From Thuidium tamariscinum (Eukaryota; Streptophyta; Bryopsida; Hypnales; Thuidiaceae): 64,000 nt of DNA. Both the position numbers and the translations under genes were made by a program. The notes beneath the pieces are model-generated. The model searched no databases, was not told the origin of the DNA, and was given only the letters and a program-made list of their open reading frames with translations. The number at the start of each line of letters is the position of its first letter. Position 1 is the stretch's first letter. Location of the stretch: positions 2,172,501 to 2,236,500 of the forward strand of contig OX344749.2 in NCBI GenBank assembly GCA_947034885.2. Reading direction: 5' to 3'. Of the stretch, positions 23,311 through 34,725 are shown in pieces.

Positions 23311-25018
23311 CGCTGCAATGCAACTTCTCCCTGAACTCAAGTAAACTCAGGCAAATTCAAAACAAAACTCATGGTGACCTGGGGAGAGGCCAGAGACGAC
23401 TTGTTCAGAATTGCCTGAGTGAATCTAGTATGTCCAGGGTAGTAATCGTCAGGAACGATTCTTCCCAAATCTACTGCTAGATTCCTGCCAGTGGACTCAC
23501 GAGGACTGACAGGGACATGAGCAGTTGAACATAACAAAAAGGGACGGATTCGGTTGCGTATGTTGGTACCGACAGTTGTATACATGGTCAATTTTTTTGC
23601 CCCCGTCATGTCGCTCATGTGGCGATTGTCTATAAGATAAAGACCAATTTATACTATTTTTAGCTATATATTTTTTGCTTGTGTTTCATAATTTATTGTA
23701 ATAAGAAATTTTGGCAAATCCCAAGCCCTCACTTGCATGGATTTGGTGAACTGTATTAAAGCAAAAATTCCTGATTTCCTAGACTCTTGCTGCGAAGGCC
23801 CTTTCGAGGTTGGTCTTGGCAATAGACCACTAAAATTAACAATTACATTTTTCATATAGTCGATTCAAATAAATTATAACTTCAAGAAGTGCACAGTTTA
23901 TGCCATTAAAAACGCTGTAACCTAAAGAAACTTCGATTAGGTAGTGATACGAAATAGAATAAATGGTGTACACGCAGGGTAATGATGCTTATATCGTGGA
24001 CACTGCCATCCCATCCACTGATGCAGTCCCGATCCACTGACTACAGAAGTGCTTGCGATATCACCTCGAACAGCTCCTCCGGGCCCTTCGATTCTTAACC
24101 AATTCTTAATTCACTCGTAGCACGGTCTAAAGGGATAAAAGAATGTTTGTGTTCGAAACTCAATTCATTGGTAGTTGAGCATTCAATTCATTGTAGTAGA
24201 ATTAAGGACTTGAATCGTCTGCTATACCATTTCAGGTTTGTACATAGATTCGCAAGCACCACACAACGACTCTGAAGCACCACGAAGTCCTTTGCTAGCT
24301 GCCTGCACAGAAATTCAATATGAGCGAGCTTGCTCTCAAGTATTCTCCATCGAAAGTAAAGGAAGTTAGAAAGTTGCGCCAAAAATGCAGATTTAATGCA
24401 ATCGGTTATTAGCAACCTGGGTTTCAAATAGAAGCTTTTCTTTTGTTAACTTGGGCACTTAGAATGTTTCAGAAGTGCATGCTCCAATCGCTGCACTTCG
24501 TTCTATTAACGATTCTCCACTTACTACCTCGAAAGCCTTACTTTCCTTACAAGTATGATCCGCTACCAGATTGAAACACGGCGAATGACCTAACCTAAGT
24601 GATTGAAGAAGGCAGGGGGAAGTGCATTACATGGCACCGATCAAATCAGTTGTGCAGATGAAAGGTGTCCCGTCATTGTTCCGTCCAGCAATAACAGGCT
24701 CACAGAAGTAAGATCCAAATATGCACTAATCATAGCGTCAGATAGAAATCAGCATGCGAAATGGAACAACTTCGCACCATCACTTCGTATTTGGAGTCGA
24801 AAATTAGTTCGTAACGGCTAAAAGTGAGCCAAAACTGAAATACAACGCAGCAGAATTCACAATTTCCATAGCTTTGGAAAACTTCAAGAACAATCGCAGC
24901 TGAATTTAGCCATACTGATAAGCATTTCTTCGCAAACATTGTTGAGAACCCTAAGTTTACCTCTCCTCGCAAAGGACTCTACAACGTAACCTGATAATAC
25001 AGAGAGAGCCTACACAAC
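23311..25018. other. UreF upstream region and spacer; no gene seen
   Basis: Mixed-composition DNA containing the probable UreF promoter (plus-strand 23311-23600). Only short ORFs without recognisable motifs occur up to 25018. Confidence 0.4.
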
Positions 25019-25140
25019 GCTTCTACAATTGAGCACGATAAATCTCCCCGATGCACAGATTGCAAAACCCTACAACAAGCAAATGCTTCTGCAATTGAGC
25101 ACGATTCATGAACCCGATGCACAGATTCCAAATCCCTACA
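25019..25140. repeat. Tandem duplication, unit about 66 bp
   Basis: GCTTCT(A/G)CAATTGAGCACG recurs at 25019 and 25085, followed in each copy by a CCCGATGCACAGATT block. The copies are about 85 percent alike by eye. This is a simple local duplication. Confidence 0.7.
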
Positions 25141-25447
25141 ATAAGGCAAGTCCCATTTGTGCCCTCAAGGAATAACATGGATTCGGACAAGTTTCTATGA
25201 GCTTCATACTTGGTGAAACTTATTGAAACTCTCTCTCTCAAGATAGAATCAAGATAGAAAAAATTATTAGCTCTTTGGGAATGTAATTTTTACTTCAAAT
25301 AGTTCATGAGAAAAAAAATTACATCACAAAAATTGAAGTTAAGCCGTATCCTCATGGGCAAAAAAAAATTCATAAAAGATTCAAATAAAAAATTTTAATT
25401 TTTAATTTCAGTAGTTTTTTTTTGTCTATGTGGAAGCTTTGATCAAC

Positions 25448-25668
25448 GGTGCTAGTATGTGAGCATGAAAGTGTGAGCATGTGAGCCTTGAGCATATAGA
25501 TAAGTATCCATTTGAAGGTGTTTATAACATAAACACCTATAATATAGGTGCTTATAGCATATATACACTATTAACATAGAAGGTTACTATAGTATAGACA
25601 CTTATATCATAGATGTATAGTCTTTTAGGCTCATAGGCTCACACTTTTGTGCTCACATAATAGCAACC
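25448..25668. mobile_element. MITE-like element with about 40-bp imperfect TIRs
   Basis: The left end (GGTGCTAGTATGTGAGCATG, then AAAGTGTGAGC and a TGAGCCTTGAG block) is mirrored by the right end, whose reverse complement reads GGTTGCTATTATGTGAGCAC, then AAAAGTGTGAGCC and TGAGCCT. The 221-bp unit is AT-rich and non-coding. No clear target duplication was found, so the family is unassigned. Confidence 0.55.
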
Positions 25669-26824
25669 CTCCCTAAAGTCATAAGTCTAATATAAGCCTG
25701 TACATATGAGTCTAATATGAGCCTTAATTTTCTGTTATTTTTCAAAACAAATAGTTTCAAAGGATTATGCTTCATTGTAAGAATAATTTCACCATTAGAA
25801 TTAGTATATTTTAGTTCCACCTTATTTTCTACTTAACAATTTTTTAGATTGAAATCATGTTTTTAAAAAATAAATTATTTTTTCTATATATTCAATTTAA
25901 TTCTTCGTAATAATAAAATATAAATTCAAAATCTATAGTACAAACTTTATAAATTAAGAAGATACAAAGTCTCATAAACTAGTTTATCATAATGCAAATA
26001 ATGTGATTGTTTACTTTGAATGCATTTATCTTGCAATATATGCTATCAAAGTGTCTAGAATTCTTACCTCACATTTTTTTTATAATGGTTTATTGCAAAA
26101 TCCTATGGTTAGGTATGCAAAAAATATTATTTTAAAGGTTTTCTTTCATACTCTAGAAAAAAAATTTAAGAAATTTCATGTTTTTAAATGCATTTCTGAA
26201 TCCCTCAAACTCTATTCATTATCAGTTTTCTAAAGGTCATAATAGTTAGTAGTTTTCAAAGGCTTTGCCTTTGAGTTTTTTTACAAAGATCATTTAACAA
26301 GTTTTTAATGACACATATTAATCTTATCTTCCAATAAACTCCTCTTCTAATGGTTTGGGTACCATTTATTGTACAATTATAGTGGCATTGGTTTTCTTTC
26401 CTTCAAACTTGGTATTGGTATTGGATATCTTTTCATACAGTTAGTTCCTTTGTCTCTAATGAGTGAAAGATGGCAATATTAGATTCTCACTTAGGTAGTT
26501 ACCAATTGGAAGTATTACCCTTTTCATTTGGAGGGTATAATTTTGTGCTAATACAAAAGTTGACACAAATCCACTACTACATATCTAGATTCATTTTCAA
26601 TATCATTTTGATTGAAAAGGTTACTAATTGGGCCAAGAAAAGATCATATTAATAAATATGGTTGTCACTCTTAATTCTAAGATTCAAGACTACAACCATC
26701 ACTTTAAATTGAAGGTATAAAACTACCTCTAGAATCACAAGCATTGTCTTACATGTTTTTGTGTTCATTTGGGTTATCAAAGCTCAAAAATTTAGAAGTT
26801 GTGAAAAGAGGGGTTGAAAATAGC

Positions 26825-27122
26825 CTAGGGGAGGACACTTCCCATTTTTTAATAACCTACGTGCGGCGGAATATAGGGTACATTTAAATAATCTTAGGTA
26901 AATTTTATAAGAAATTTACATATAAAGTAGTAGACATTAAAAAGGCAAAGTGTTTTAAAAATAAAATAGGGATGATAATATGGCTGATTTTTCCGCTTTA
27001 TGGTAAAATAGGGACTCTTTTAATGTTGCCAAGTAATGATTACAAGTAATTGATAGGCCCCCTAAAAATACCCCACCGCCGCACGTGGGTCCCCCAAATA
27101 TACAAGAAGTGTCCTCCCCGGG
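26825..27122. mobile_element. hAT-like MITE, family B copy 1 (298 bp)
   Basis: The element begins CTAGGGGAGGACACTTC and ends GAAGTGTCCTCCCCGGG as inverted repeats, with inner inverted CACGTG/ACGTGCGGCGG segments. A perfect 8-bp direct repeat AAAATAGC flanks it (26817-26824 and 27123-27130). An 8-bp duplication with TAGGG-type ends points to hAT transposition. It is nearly identical to the copies at 28422 and 33485, implying recent activity. Confidence 0.85.
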
Positions 27123-27870
27123 AAAATAGCTTATCATATTTAGCCATTGCTTCAAGACACTTTAGTTATATTTTCAAATAATTGGTTTGAAAGTGTGAGG
27201 CTTTCTAGCTAAATATCCAAGGTAAGACAATGCCAAGAGTTACAATTAAATAATTTTCTTTTGTCTTCAAAGCAATGTTATTAGGGTGGTTTATATATAT
27301 ATTTGTACAAACAAATGTAACAATTTAACTCTAGAAAAATGTTACAGATGTTTTGTATTTGATGGAAGATTTTCCAAAGGAATTTGGAAAGTCTTCTATG
27401 ATGGAAAAAAATTATCCAATTGGGGCTTGAATGTATTTGATATTGGGAATTCCTTCACTAATTTAAAAGCATTATTAAAAAAAGACATTTAACCCCCAAA
27501 GGTTCAAGGCCATCTTTTTATCACAAAACACTTGTTTCTGAAGTGTATTCATCTAAAAGAATGATAAAGTTTGACCATATCTAGCCCCTAAGCGCTCAAG
27601 CAACCATTTTCTGGTCACTGCCTGACTTCGGGCAGAATTTTCGAGCAAAAAAAAACTTTTTTCAAATTTTTCTTTTTTCAATTTTGAAAAAATTGGGTTT
27701 TCTTTCAACATTGATATTCAAAACTAAGATCAGTACGGTCAAAAAAAAGTTATAGCAAAAAAAAGGAGAAATAGTACAAAGTGTCTAAAATTGCTTAGTG
27801 TTGAGAAACTTACTATTTGGGGGAATTACTGATGCTCTCATTAGTAAATACTTTTTATTTTTTTACAAGT

Positions 27871-28420
27871 CAATAAAAACCATAATTTTGACCAATAAAA
27901 AAAAATTTCAAATCATAAAAATAGAAATTGTATTTTTGGTGAATTTTTTAAGTTATATCTTCAAAATTCATTTGAAGAGAATCTATAAATATTTTTAAAA
28001 TTTTGATCATATGTGTGCTTTCTACTTTTTGTGCTTTACATTATCTTCTTTGATGCTAACTTCAAAAAAGTTGTAAAGCTTATATTTTATAACACATTTG
28101 TATTTTGTCTTAATCCCTTAGGCTTTTAGAGGTTGAATATTTTGCATTTTTCTATAAATCAATAAAAAACACAATTTTGACCAATCAAAAAAAATTTCAA
28201 ATCCTAAAAATAGAAATTGTATTTTTGGTGAATTTTTGAAGTTATATCTTCAAAATTCATTTAAAAATAATCTAAAAACATTTTTTTTACTTTGACTGTA
28301 TGGATACTTTCTACTTGTTGTGCTTTACATTATCTTCTTTGATACTAACTTCAAAAAAGTTGTAATTCTTATATTTTATAGCACATTTGTGTTTTGTCCT
28401 AACCCCTTGGGCTTTTAGGG
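27871..28420. repeat. Tandem duplication, unit about 289 bp, two copies
   Basis: A block starting CAATAAAAAC and ending near GGCTTTTAG occurs at 27871-28130 and again at 28160-28420, offset by 289 bp, with scattered substitutions. Both copies are AT-rich and non-coding. The second copy abuts the MITE at 28422. Confidence 0.75.
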
Positions 28421-28421
28421 G

Positions 28422-28720
28422 CTAGGGGAAGACACTTCCTGTTTTTTAATAACCTACGTGCGGCGGAATATAGGGTACATTTAAATAATCTTAGGTAAAT
28501 TTTATAAGAAATTTACATATAAAGTAGTAGACATTAAAAAGGCAAAGTGTTTTAAAAATAAAATAGGGATGATAATATGGCTAATTTTTCCGCTTTATGA
28601 TAAAATAGGGGCTCTTTTAATGTTGCCAAGTAATGATTACAAGTAATTGATAGCCCCCCCTAAAAATACCCCACCACTGCACGTGGGTCCCCCAAATATA
28701 TAAGAAGTGTCCTCCCCGGG
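28422..28720. mobile_element. hAT-like MITE, family B copy 2 (299 bp)
   Basis: Nearly identical to the copies at 26825 and 33485, with the same CTAGGGGA...CCTCCCCGGG ends. Unlike them it has no matching 8-bp flanks (TTTAGGGG versus GACCATAT), so it was probably moved or had a flank exchanged during the local tandem duplication or by recombination between copies. Confidence 0.8.
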
Positions 28721-30787
28721 GACCATATAGATTATAGAAGATATTAGCATTCAAAATTGGAATAAAGAGTTTTTTTGAACATTGTATTATGATTTCAAAT
28801 GAATATGACTACCATTTGTAGAATTTTTCTAGACTACAGACTTTAAATTTTTTTTAAATGGTTAAAAATTGAGTTGAAAGTCTAAGAAAAAATTCCAAAA
28901 AAACTTGATTCATTTTCATTCTTTTTAAAATTGTTAATTAGAAATAGGTCTAAGATTGAGAAAAACACTAAATCATTAATAGTTTAAGTATGGGATTGAA
29001 ATACAATAATCCCATTAGTGAGATTGTTCTAGCAAGAAGATGCTTAAATTGTTCAAAAAACAAGATTGTTCATAACTTTCACATTACTTATCCAAATGGA
29101 ATGAACCAAAGCTTCATGTGTAGACAAGAATATAATCTATAATTTTTAAAAATTTAAGTTTAATTTCAAGTTTTTGTTAATTTATTTTTTTGCTTGCATA
29201 GTTAAAATTTGGTCTTTTTGTAGTACAACTTTTGACCCCAAGCATTGATTAAAATAAAAATTATATTTTAAAAAGCTAATAAGTTTTTCTATCTTTAGAA
29301 AAAATTTCAAAAGATTCAACAAAAATTGAGGTCATGAGAACTCACCTAAACTTCAAACTATCCCTTCAAGATACAATGAGCCTTCAGGAGTTAATTCACA
29401 AATCACACTCTTATATATTTATGCCACCGCTTCTTGACACATAGTATTGCTATATATAGCTAAAATTCATATCAAGATCTTTCTTAGTTTGTTTGGGAAA
29501 TAATATATAAAGATTTTCCACCACATGAAATATTCAAAGGTTTTCTTAAATTTCACAAATATATGACATTTTTATGACCTATATAAAATATTTAATTCCA
29601 TCCCTAGAAAATAAACATAAAATTTTATTCATATACAATTGAAAAATGACTCTTTTGGAATTGGAAGATTGAGAAGTATGATTACCTAAGTGGTCTAGCC
29701 ATAAATTTTAAGGTAGATCACAAAATGATGAACCTATCTCGACAATCATCTACCAAAAAATTATCTTTTGATTAGATGCATAGTTGTACTCCTTATTTGT
29801 CGAAGAGCTTCAAAGTCATAAACCAAGCATTTTGAATCCTTACAAGAATAAAGAATTAATGAAATCATTTAAATACTAAATACAAGTGTCAAATCAAAGA
29901 ACAAATGAATATTTGGATAGATTCCTACAATCTCAAGTTTAGTAAAACTTTTTTGAAACTTTTTTTAAAATTTAATAAATAAATTAGCTTTGTATTACAA
30001 TCAATGCTTGAACCAAGAGATATGGTGCTTGGGAGTTGGGACAAAAAGTTATACCATTGATAGTAAGGAAAAACTATCATGAAAAGCAAAAAATTACAAA
30101 AGTTGAAAATAATTTTTTGTTTTAATTTTACAATATATTTTTGAATTAATGGAAAGCATTTATTAGTTCTATTTAGATTATTGATGTGAAAGTTGAGAAG
30201 GATCTTATTTTGTTTCCAATCAAAGGAATTTCTTCTAAAAATAACAAATATAATTGATTTTTAAACTCAATATCTATGATTTCCAAAAATCAAACTCTAT
30301 AAGGTTTAGATTGTTCTCTTGAGCACTTTCATTGTTAGGATTAGCTTGCCTTAAGTTATTGACAATTAGGTGGTTTTTTTCCATATTATATACTTAAATC
30401 TAATTTTGTCAAGCACTTTTAAAATGAAAACCAAATTTTATTTAAAAAAAATTTCATTGGACTCTCAAGTCATTTTTCCAATGTATGCAAAGATTTAAAT
30501 TTCAAAACTTGTACAACCAAAATTTAGACTTTAGTTAAGAAGATTCAAAGTTCAATATCCAAATATAGTATTATACCACAATAAAGGTCACATGTCCCTT
30601 TGCAAAAATCCTTTGGACAATGACGGAATTTTTAAAATCCAAATATATTGTTACATTTTCATGATTAGATAGATTGTGGTGGCATCTAATAATGTTGTTG
30701 GATGTTCCTATCTTTTACAATTAATAGACAAGGGATCCAAAGTAGTTCAATTCTTAATGATGAGATTGCACGATAGTATGTTCTTAA
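28721..30787. other. AT-rich repeat-derived intergenic DNA
   Basis: No gene is seen. Parts resemble sequence near 18040-18330, and others resemble 31930-32530, indicating old dispersed repeats. Confidence 0.4.
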
Positions 30788-31049
30788 CCCTTTAACGACC
30801 AGGTCGATGATGGGTTACGAAAAAGGTGGCAAACTGACGCAATTTCATTAGAGCAAGCCCCCCACCTGCGGAGACATGGGTGATTGGCCCTGGGTTAAAG
30901 CCGGTTGCAGCCATCATAACCACAAGCCAAGCCCCCACTTGACGTCCCTGTTTGGGGAATCAACTGTGGGCTTGCTCTTAATAGCCAGTCTAGTAGTGAT
31001 GAAAATCTGTCAGTTTGAGTAATCAGTCATCGACCTGGTCGTTAAAGGG
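30788..31049. mobile_element. piggyBac-like MITE with TTAA target site (262 bp)
   Basis: The ends are near-perfect inverted repeats: CCCTTTAACGACCAGGTCGA on the left and TCGACCTGGTCGTTAAAGGG on the right, continuing into ATGA/TCAT. TTAA lies directly outside both ends (30784-30787 and 31050-31053). CCC...GGG termini at a duplicated TTAA are the signature of piggyBac transposition. A second internal inverted repeat, AGAGCAAGCCCCC versus GTGGGCTTGCTCT, lies at about 30851 and 30965. It is GC-richer than its surroundings and has no coding capacity. Confidence 0.7.
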
Positions 31050-31333
31050 TTAAAGTCAATGCATATTGATTTCCCACTCAAGACTTTTGAGTGTCACATT
31101 TAAGTACATTTAAGCGTAGTTATCTTTTAGCTAGTTATTCCTAAGTTCACTACTCCAAATATTTTAGAACTATATTCCTTTTTCTTCACTCTTTCAATCA
31201 TTCTTCCACATTTGAGGTCACATATGAATGTATGATGTGCAACATTGGCTCTCATATTCATGTATATATATATAAACATATATAAACATACGTTCAATAA
31301 CATAGGTTGATTATCCATATGTAATCATTTGCC

Positions 31334-31785
31334 AAGACCAAATAAAACAAAAGCTACATCATGACTCTCTAAATTTAAGAGCCTTTTAAAAGACAAACCT
31401 TATAGAAGAAGAGGCAAAACAATTTGACAACTTGCTCATATCAAACTTTTAGTACCTTTCAAAATGCAATAAATATGACAATCTTGCATTCCTTACACCT
31501 TACATTAGTTACGTAGTATATTTGCCAATTCCTTGTTTGGTAGAGGGTAGAAGATTAGACATGGAAATAGCAATGTATTCTCAATACAAGAGTGTACCTA
31601 TATGTCTCACATGTGGACTTGTCAATTCTTTGATAAATTTAGGGTACAACATTAGAGATGAACTCATGAAAGTTATTGTATGAATGCCAAAAAGCACTTA
31701 CAGATTTGGCATATAAAAAAATATTGTTTACAATCAACACCCTCATAGTACCCTATAATGATTATTGACTTTAGATGGATTGAAG
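31334..31785. repeat. Dispersed repeat C, copy 1
   Basis: This stretch shares long similarity with 37934-38355 and 38980-39450. Common blocks include CCAAATAAAACAAAAGCT, a TTTAAAAGA.AAACCT segment and GATTATTGACTTTAGATGGA. No coding capacity is visible; it is probably an old transposon fragment. Confidence 0.6.
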
Positions 31786-32548
31786 GGGCTCAAATGTGTT
31801 TGATATTGGAAATACCCTCAATATAGGGCATTATTGAGTTTTGTTTAAAAAAGAATGTTTTTTTCACATATCTCACTTGTCATGTATTTTGCTATTTTTT
31901 GCCATATACTTTTGAAAGCTAAAGCTAAATTCATATCAAGATTTTTTTAATTATATTTTGAATTAGATATGCAATTTTTCTACTAATTAAAACAAATGAT
32001 ATAGTTTGTAATTAATTTTCACAATAAATACAAGTTTTCTATGCCCCATAGAAGACATTTGATTCCTTCTCCAAAAAATAACAAAAAATGTCATTCATGA
32101 TATACACTTGCAAAATAACGACATTAAAAGTAGAGGATTGTGAAATTTGATTAAATAGTCTTGGGTCATGATTTTAAGATGAAACTTGAAACAATGGACC
32201 TATGACCATGATCACCAACCAAAAAAGTTCCTTTGATGACATACATAGTTGTTCTACAAAAACTTGAAAGTCATAAATTAGACATTTTGAATCCTTTGTA
32301 AGATTGTAGGACTAAAGACATCATTTTGACTACAAAATACTAATGCTACATCAAATAACAAATGAATATTTAATTAGAGTACTATAATCTCAATTTTTAT
32401 ATAATTTATTGAAAATTTTCTTTTTAGATCCTTTAATAAATATATTAGCTTTACAATTCAGTCAATGGCCAATATCAAAAGTCATAGTACCTAGAATCAA
32501 AAGTCATATTATCTAAAGTAAAACTGATCAATCTCCAAAAGCAATAAA

Positions 32549-33268
32549 GGGTGGTTGCAAGAAAGGCCTCTCATTTTTTTTGTCTCATTTGTGATTTTCT
32601 TTTGGGAGTGTTTAAGTAGAAAAACCATTTTTAAAAATGTGAAAAATATGTTTGATGTATGTGCCATTTAAGGAGAAGGCACCCTAGGAAGGAAAAGCAT
32701 AGAAAAATCCTTTAATTAGGAGAACTAGAAAAGTGTAAAATATCATGAAAATTAGTACTTCACATTTTGATTTTTTTTAAGAAGGAAAAACAATTTTAAG
32801 AAAAACTAAAAATTGGAAATTTGGGAAGGATTGATGGTGATGAATTTCACCAAAATAATGATTTTGAAACCATTTTCAATGTTCAAAATTGCAAACACAA
32901 GGGGGCCTATTTGCATGAACATAGAAGATATAAAATAATGTTTTAAAAAAATTCTTTTTGGTGGACACATGACTCTCTAATGTAGAAATATACCACACAA
33001 ATTTCAAGTTTACATCATTAATTTTGGGTACTCCATAGTACTAAAAAATCCTAAATCGCAAAGTGTGACAAATGAGCTAAATTGAAATTTAATTGAAAAA
33101 TGTTTTTTGGAAATTTTTGAAAAGTAAAGAATCTCATTACTATCAAGTTGGTCATCTTCAGTAAAAATTTCAAGTAAATTAAATTCATATCCCAAAAGTT
33201 ATAACTAATGGCACAAAAGTCACTTCTAATGTGATGCTAAAAAGGACAACCCTTCCTTGCAATCATCC
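32549..33268. mobile_element. Family A TIR element, copy A3 (720 bp)
   Basis: The left end GGGTGGTTGCAAGAAAGG and the right end CCTTCCTTGCAATCATCC are diverged family A termini. Flanks TAAA and TAAC match at three of four positions. The body closely matches copy A2 (for example GAAAAGCATAGAAAAAT and AGGAGAACTAGAAAAGTG). It is non-coding and older than the other copies, judging by substitutions in the ends. Confidence 0.65.
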
Positions 33269-33484
33269 TAACTAAAGAGCAAAAATCCAAATTAAAAAAT
33301 TAAAAAAAATGTTTTTCAGAAATTAATTATGTTTGTAAAATGTCTAAATTTTCTATATTTGGATTATTAATACAAAAATTGAGAAGGATCTAGTTTTATT
33401 GCCAATCAAAGAGGTTTCTTCTACAAATAACAAATATCAGATTGAGTTTTGAACTCAATTTTGATAGTTTTTCCAAACCAAAAC

Positions 33485-33782
33485 CTAGGGGAGGACACTT
33501 CCCATTTTTTAATAACCTACGTGCGGCAGAATATAGGGTACATTTAAATAATCTTAGGTAAAATTTATAAGAAATTTACATATAAAGTAGTAGACATTAA
33601 AAAGGCAAAGTGTTTTAAAAATAAAATAGGGATGATAATATGGCTGATTTTTCCGCTTTATGTTAAAATAGGGACTCTTTTAATGTTGCCAAGTAATGAT
33701 TACAAGTAATTGATAGCCCCCCTAAAAATACCCCACCGCTGCACGTGGGTCCCCCAAATATACAAGAAGTGTCCTCCCCGGG
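33485..33782. mobile_element. hAT-like MITE, family B copy 3 (298 bp)
   Basis: Same length and almost the same sequence as the copy at 26825. A perfect 8-bp direct repeat ACCAAAAC flanks it (33477-33484 and 33783-33790). With copy 1 this fixes the element boundaries and the 8-bp duplication. Confidence 0.88.
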
Positions 33783-34440
33783 ACCAAAACTTGGTATAGT
33801 TTAGATTGAGTCCTTTTATAATTTCATTTTCTGGATTAATGTATTTGACTCAATTTTAGAGTTATTAACAATTAAAAAAATTTCTTTGTGTTACATCTAA
33901 TTCTACCAAACAAATTTCAAAATAAAAACCAAATTTCATTTTTCGAATTTTTTTTATTAAAGTCTTAACTAAATTTCCACCTATAAAGATTTAAATCTCA
34001 AAACTTGTTGCATCAAAATTTAAACTAAAGAAGATTCAAAGTATAATATCCTAATATGGTATGGTGCTACAAAAACATTTGTTTTCATTTAAATGCTAGT
34101 ACAATCTTATAACCTATATACTATAGTCAAAGTTTATTTTCTCATTTCCATGCTTATTTAGTGCATGAGGATGACAATTCCACACCACAATCCATCTACA
34201 ATGTGAAAGATCACAAAACAAAATAAGAAATGTCATTTTAGAAATCAAATCCAACGGTACGAAGTCTTGGCATTTGTTGGGCGGGTAGAGGTGATGTAAC
34301 TAATGTGTTTCCTATGCGTGAAGCACTTTATAGCCGCCTTCAATTAGAAAATCTACCTAATTATAGGCCACAATGCATCTACATAGTGCCTGGTACCCGT
34401 TCCGACGTTTGGCACTCGTTATAGTGCCTGGCACTGTAAT
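33783..34440. other. AT-rich intergenic DNA
   Basis: No gene is supported. Near 34380-34440 the sequence becomes GC-richer with repeated GTGCCTGG(T/C)AC motifs, leading into the GC-rich island that follows. Confidence 0.35.
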
Positions 34441-34725
34441 TAATTCCAGCATCTAGCAGAGTGCTTAATGTATAGCGGGAGCCCTCCCACTACAAGGGAG
34501 CGCAGTCATTTTTTGTCAATTCGGACGCTGTTTTTGTCAATTTTTTGGCAATTCGGACAATTTTTTTCTGTTGATTCGGACACTATTTTCTTATAGTGTC
34601 TCCCCTCAAGCCTCCCGCGATGTGAGGGCCCCGCCCCTCAAGCTTGGGCTAGCGCCCTCACCTTTGTGGCAGGGCCCTCACATCGTGGGAAGCCTTTAGG
34701 GGGAGGCCTCCCACTACACAAAAAA
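34441..34725. repeat. GC-rich island with inverted and direct repeats
   Basis: Within AT-rich DNA, CGATGTGAGGGCCC (34618-34631) is exactly inverted at 34672-34685, and the arms extend imperfectly outward (AAGCCTCCCG versus GTGGGAAGCCTT). CCTCCCACTACA occurs directly at about 34484 and 34708, and AATTCGGAC-type motifs recur near 34519, 34552 and 34573. It looks like a transposon end or composite insertion, but boundaries and family are not resolved. Confidence 0.4.

Noticed and set aside
27286-27492. 68-codon ORF with a spaced Cys pattern (CTNKCNNL...CYRC)
   Set aside because: The spacing fits no zinc-finger family I know, and nearby sequence recurs in degraded repeats around 31800.
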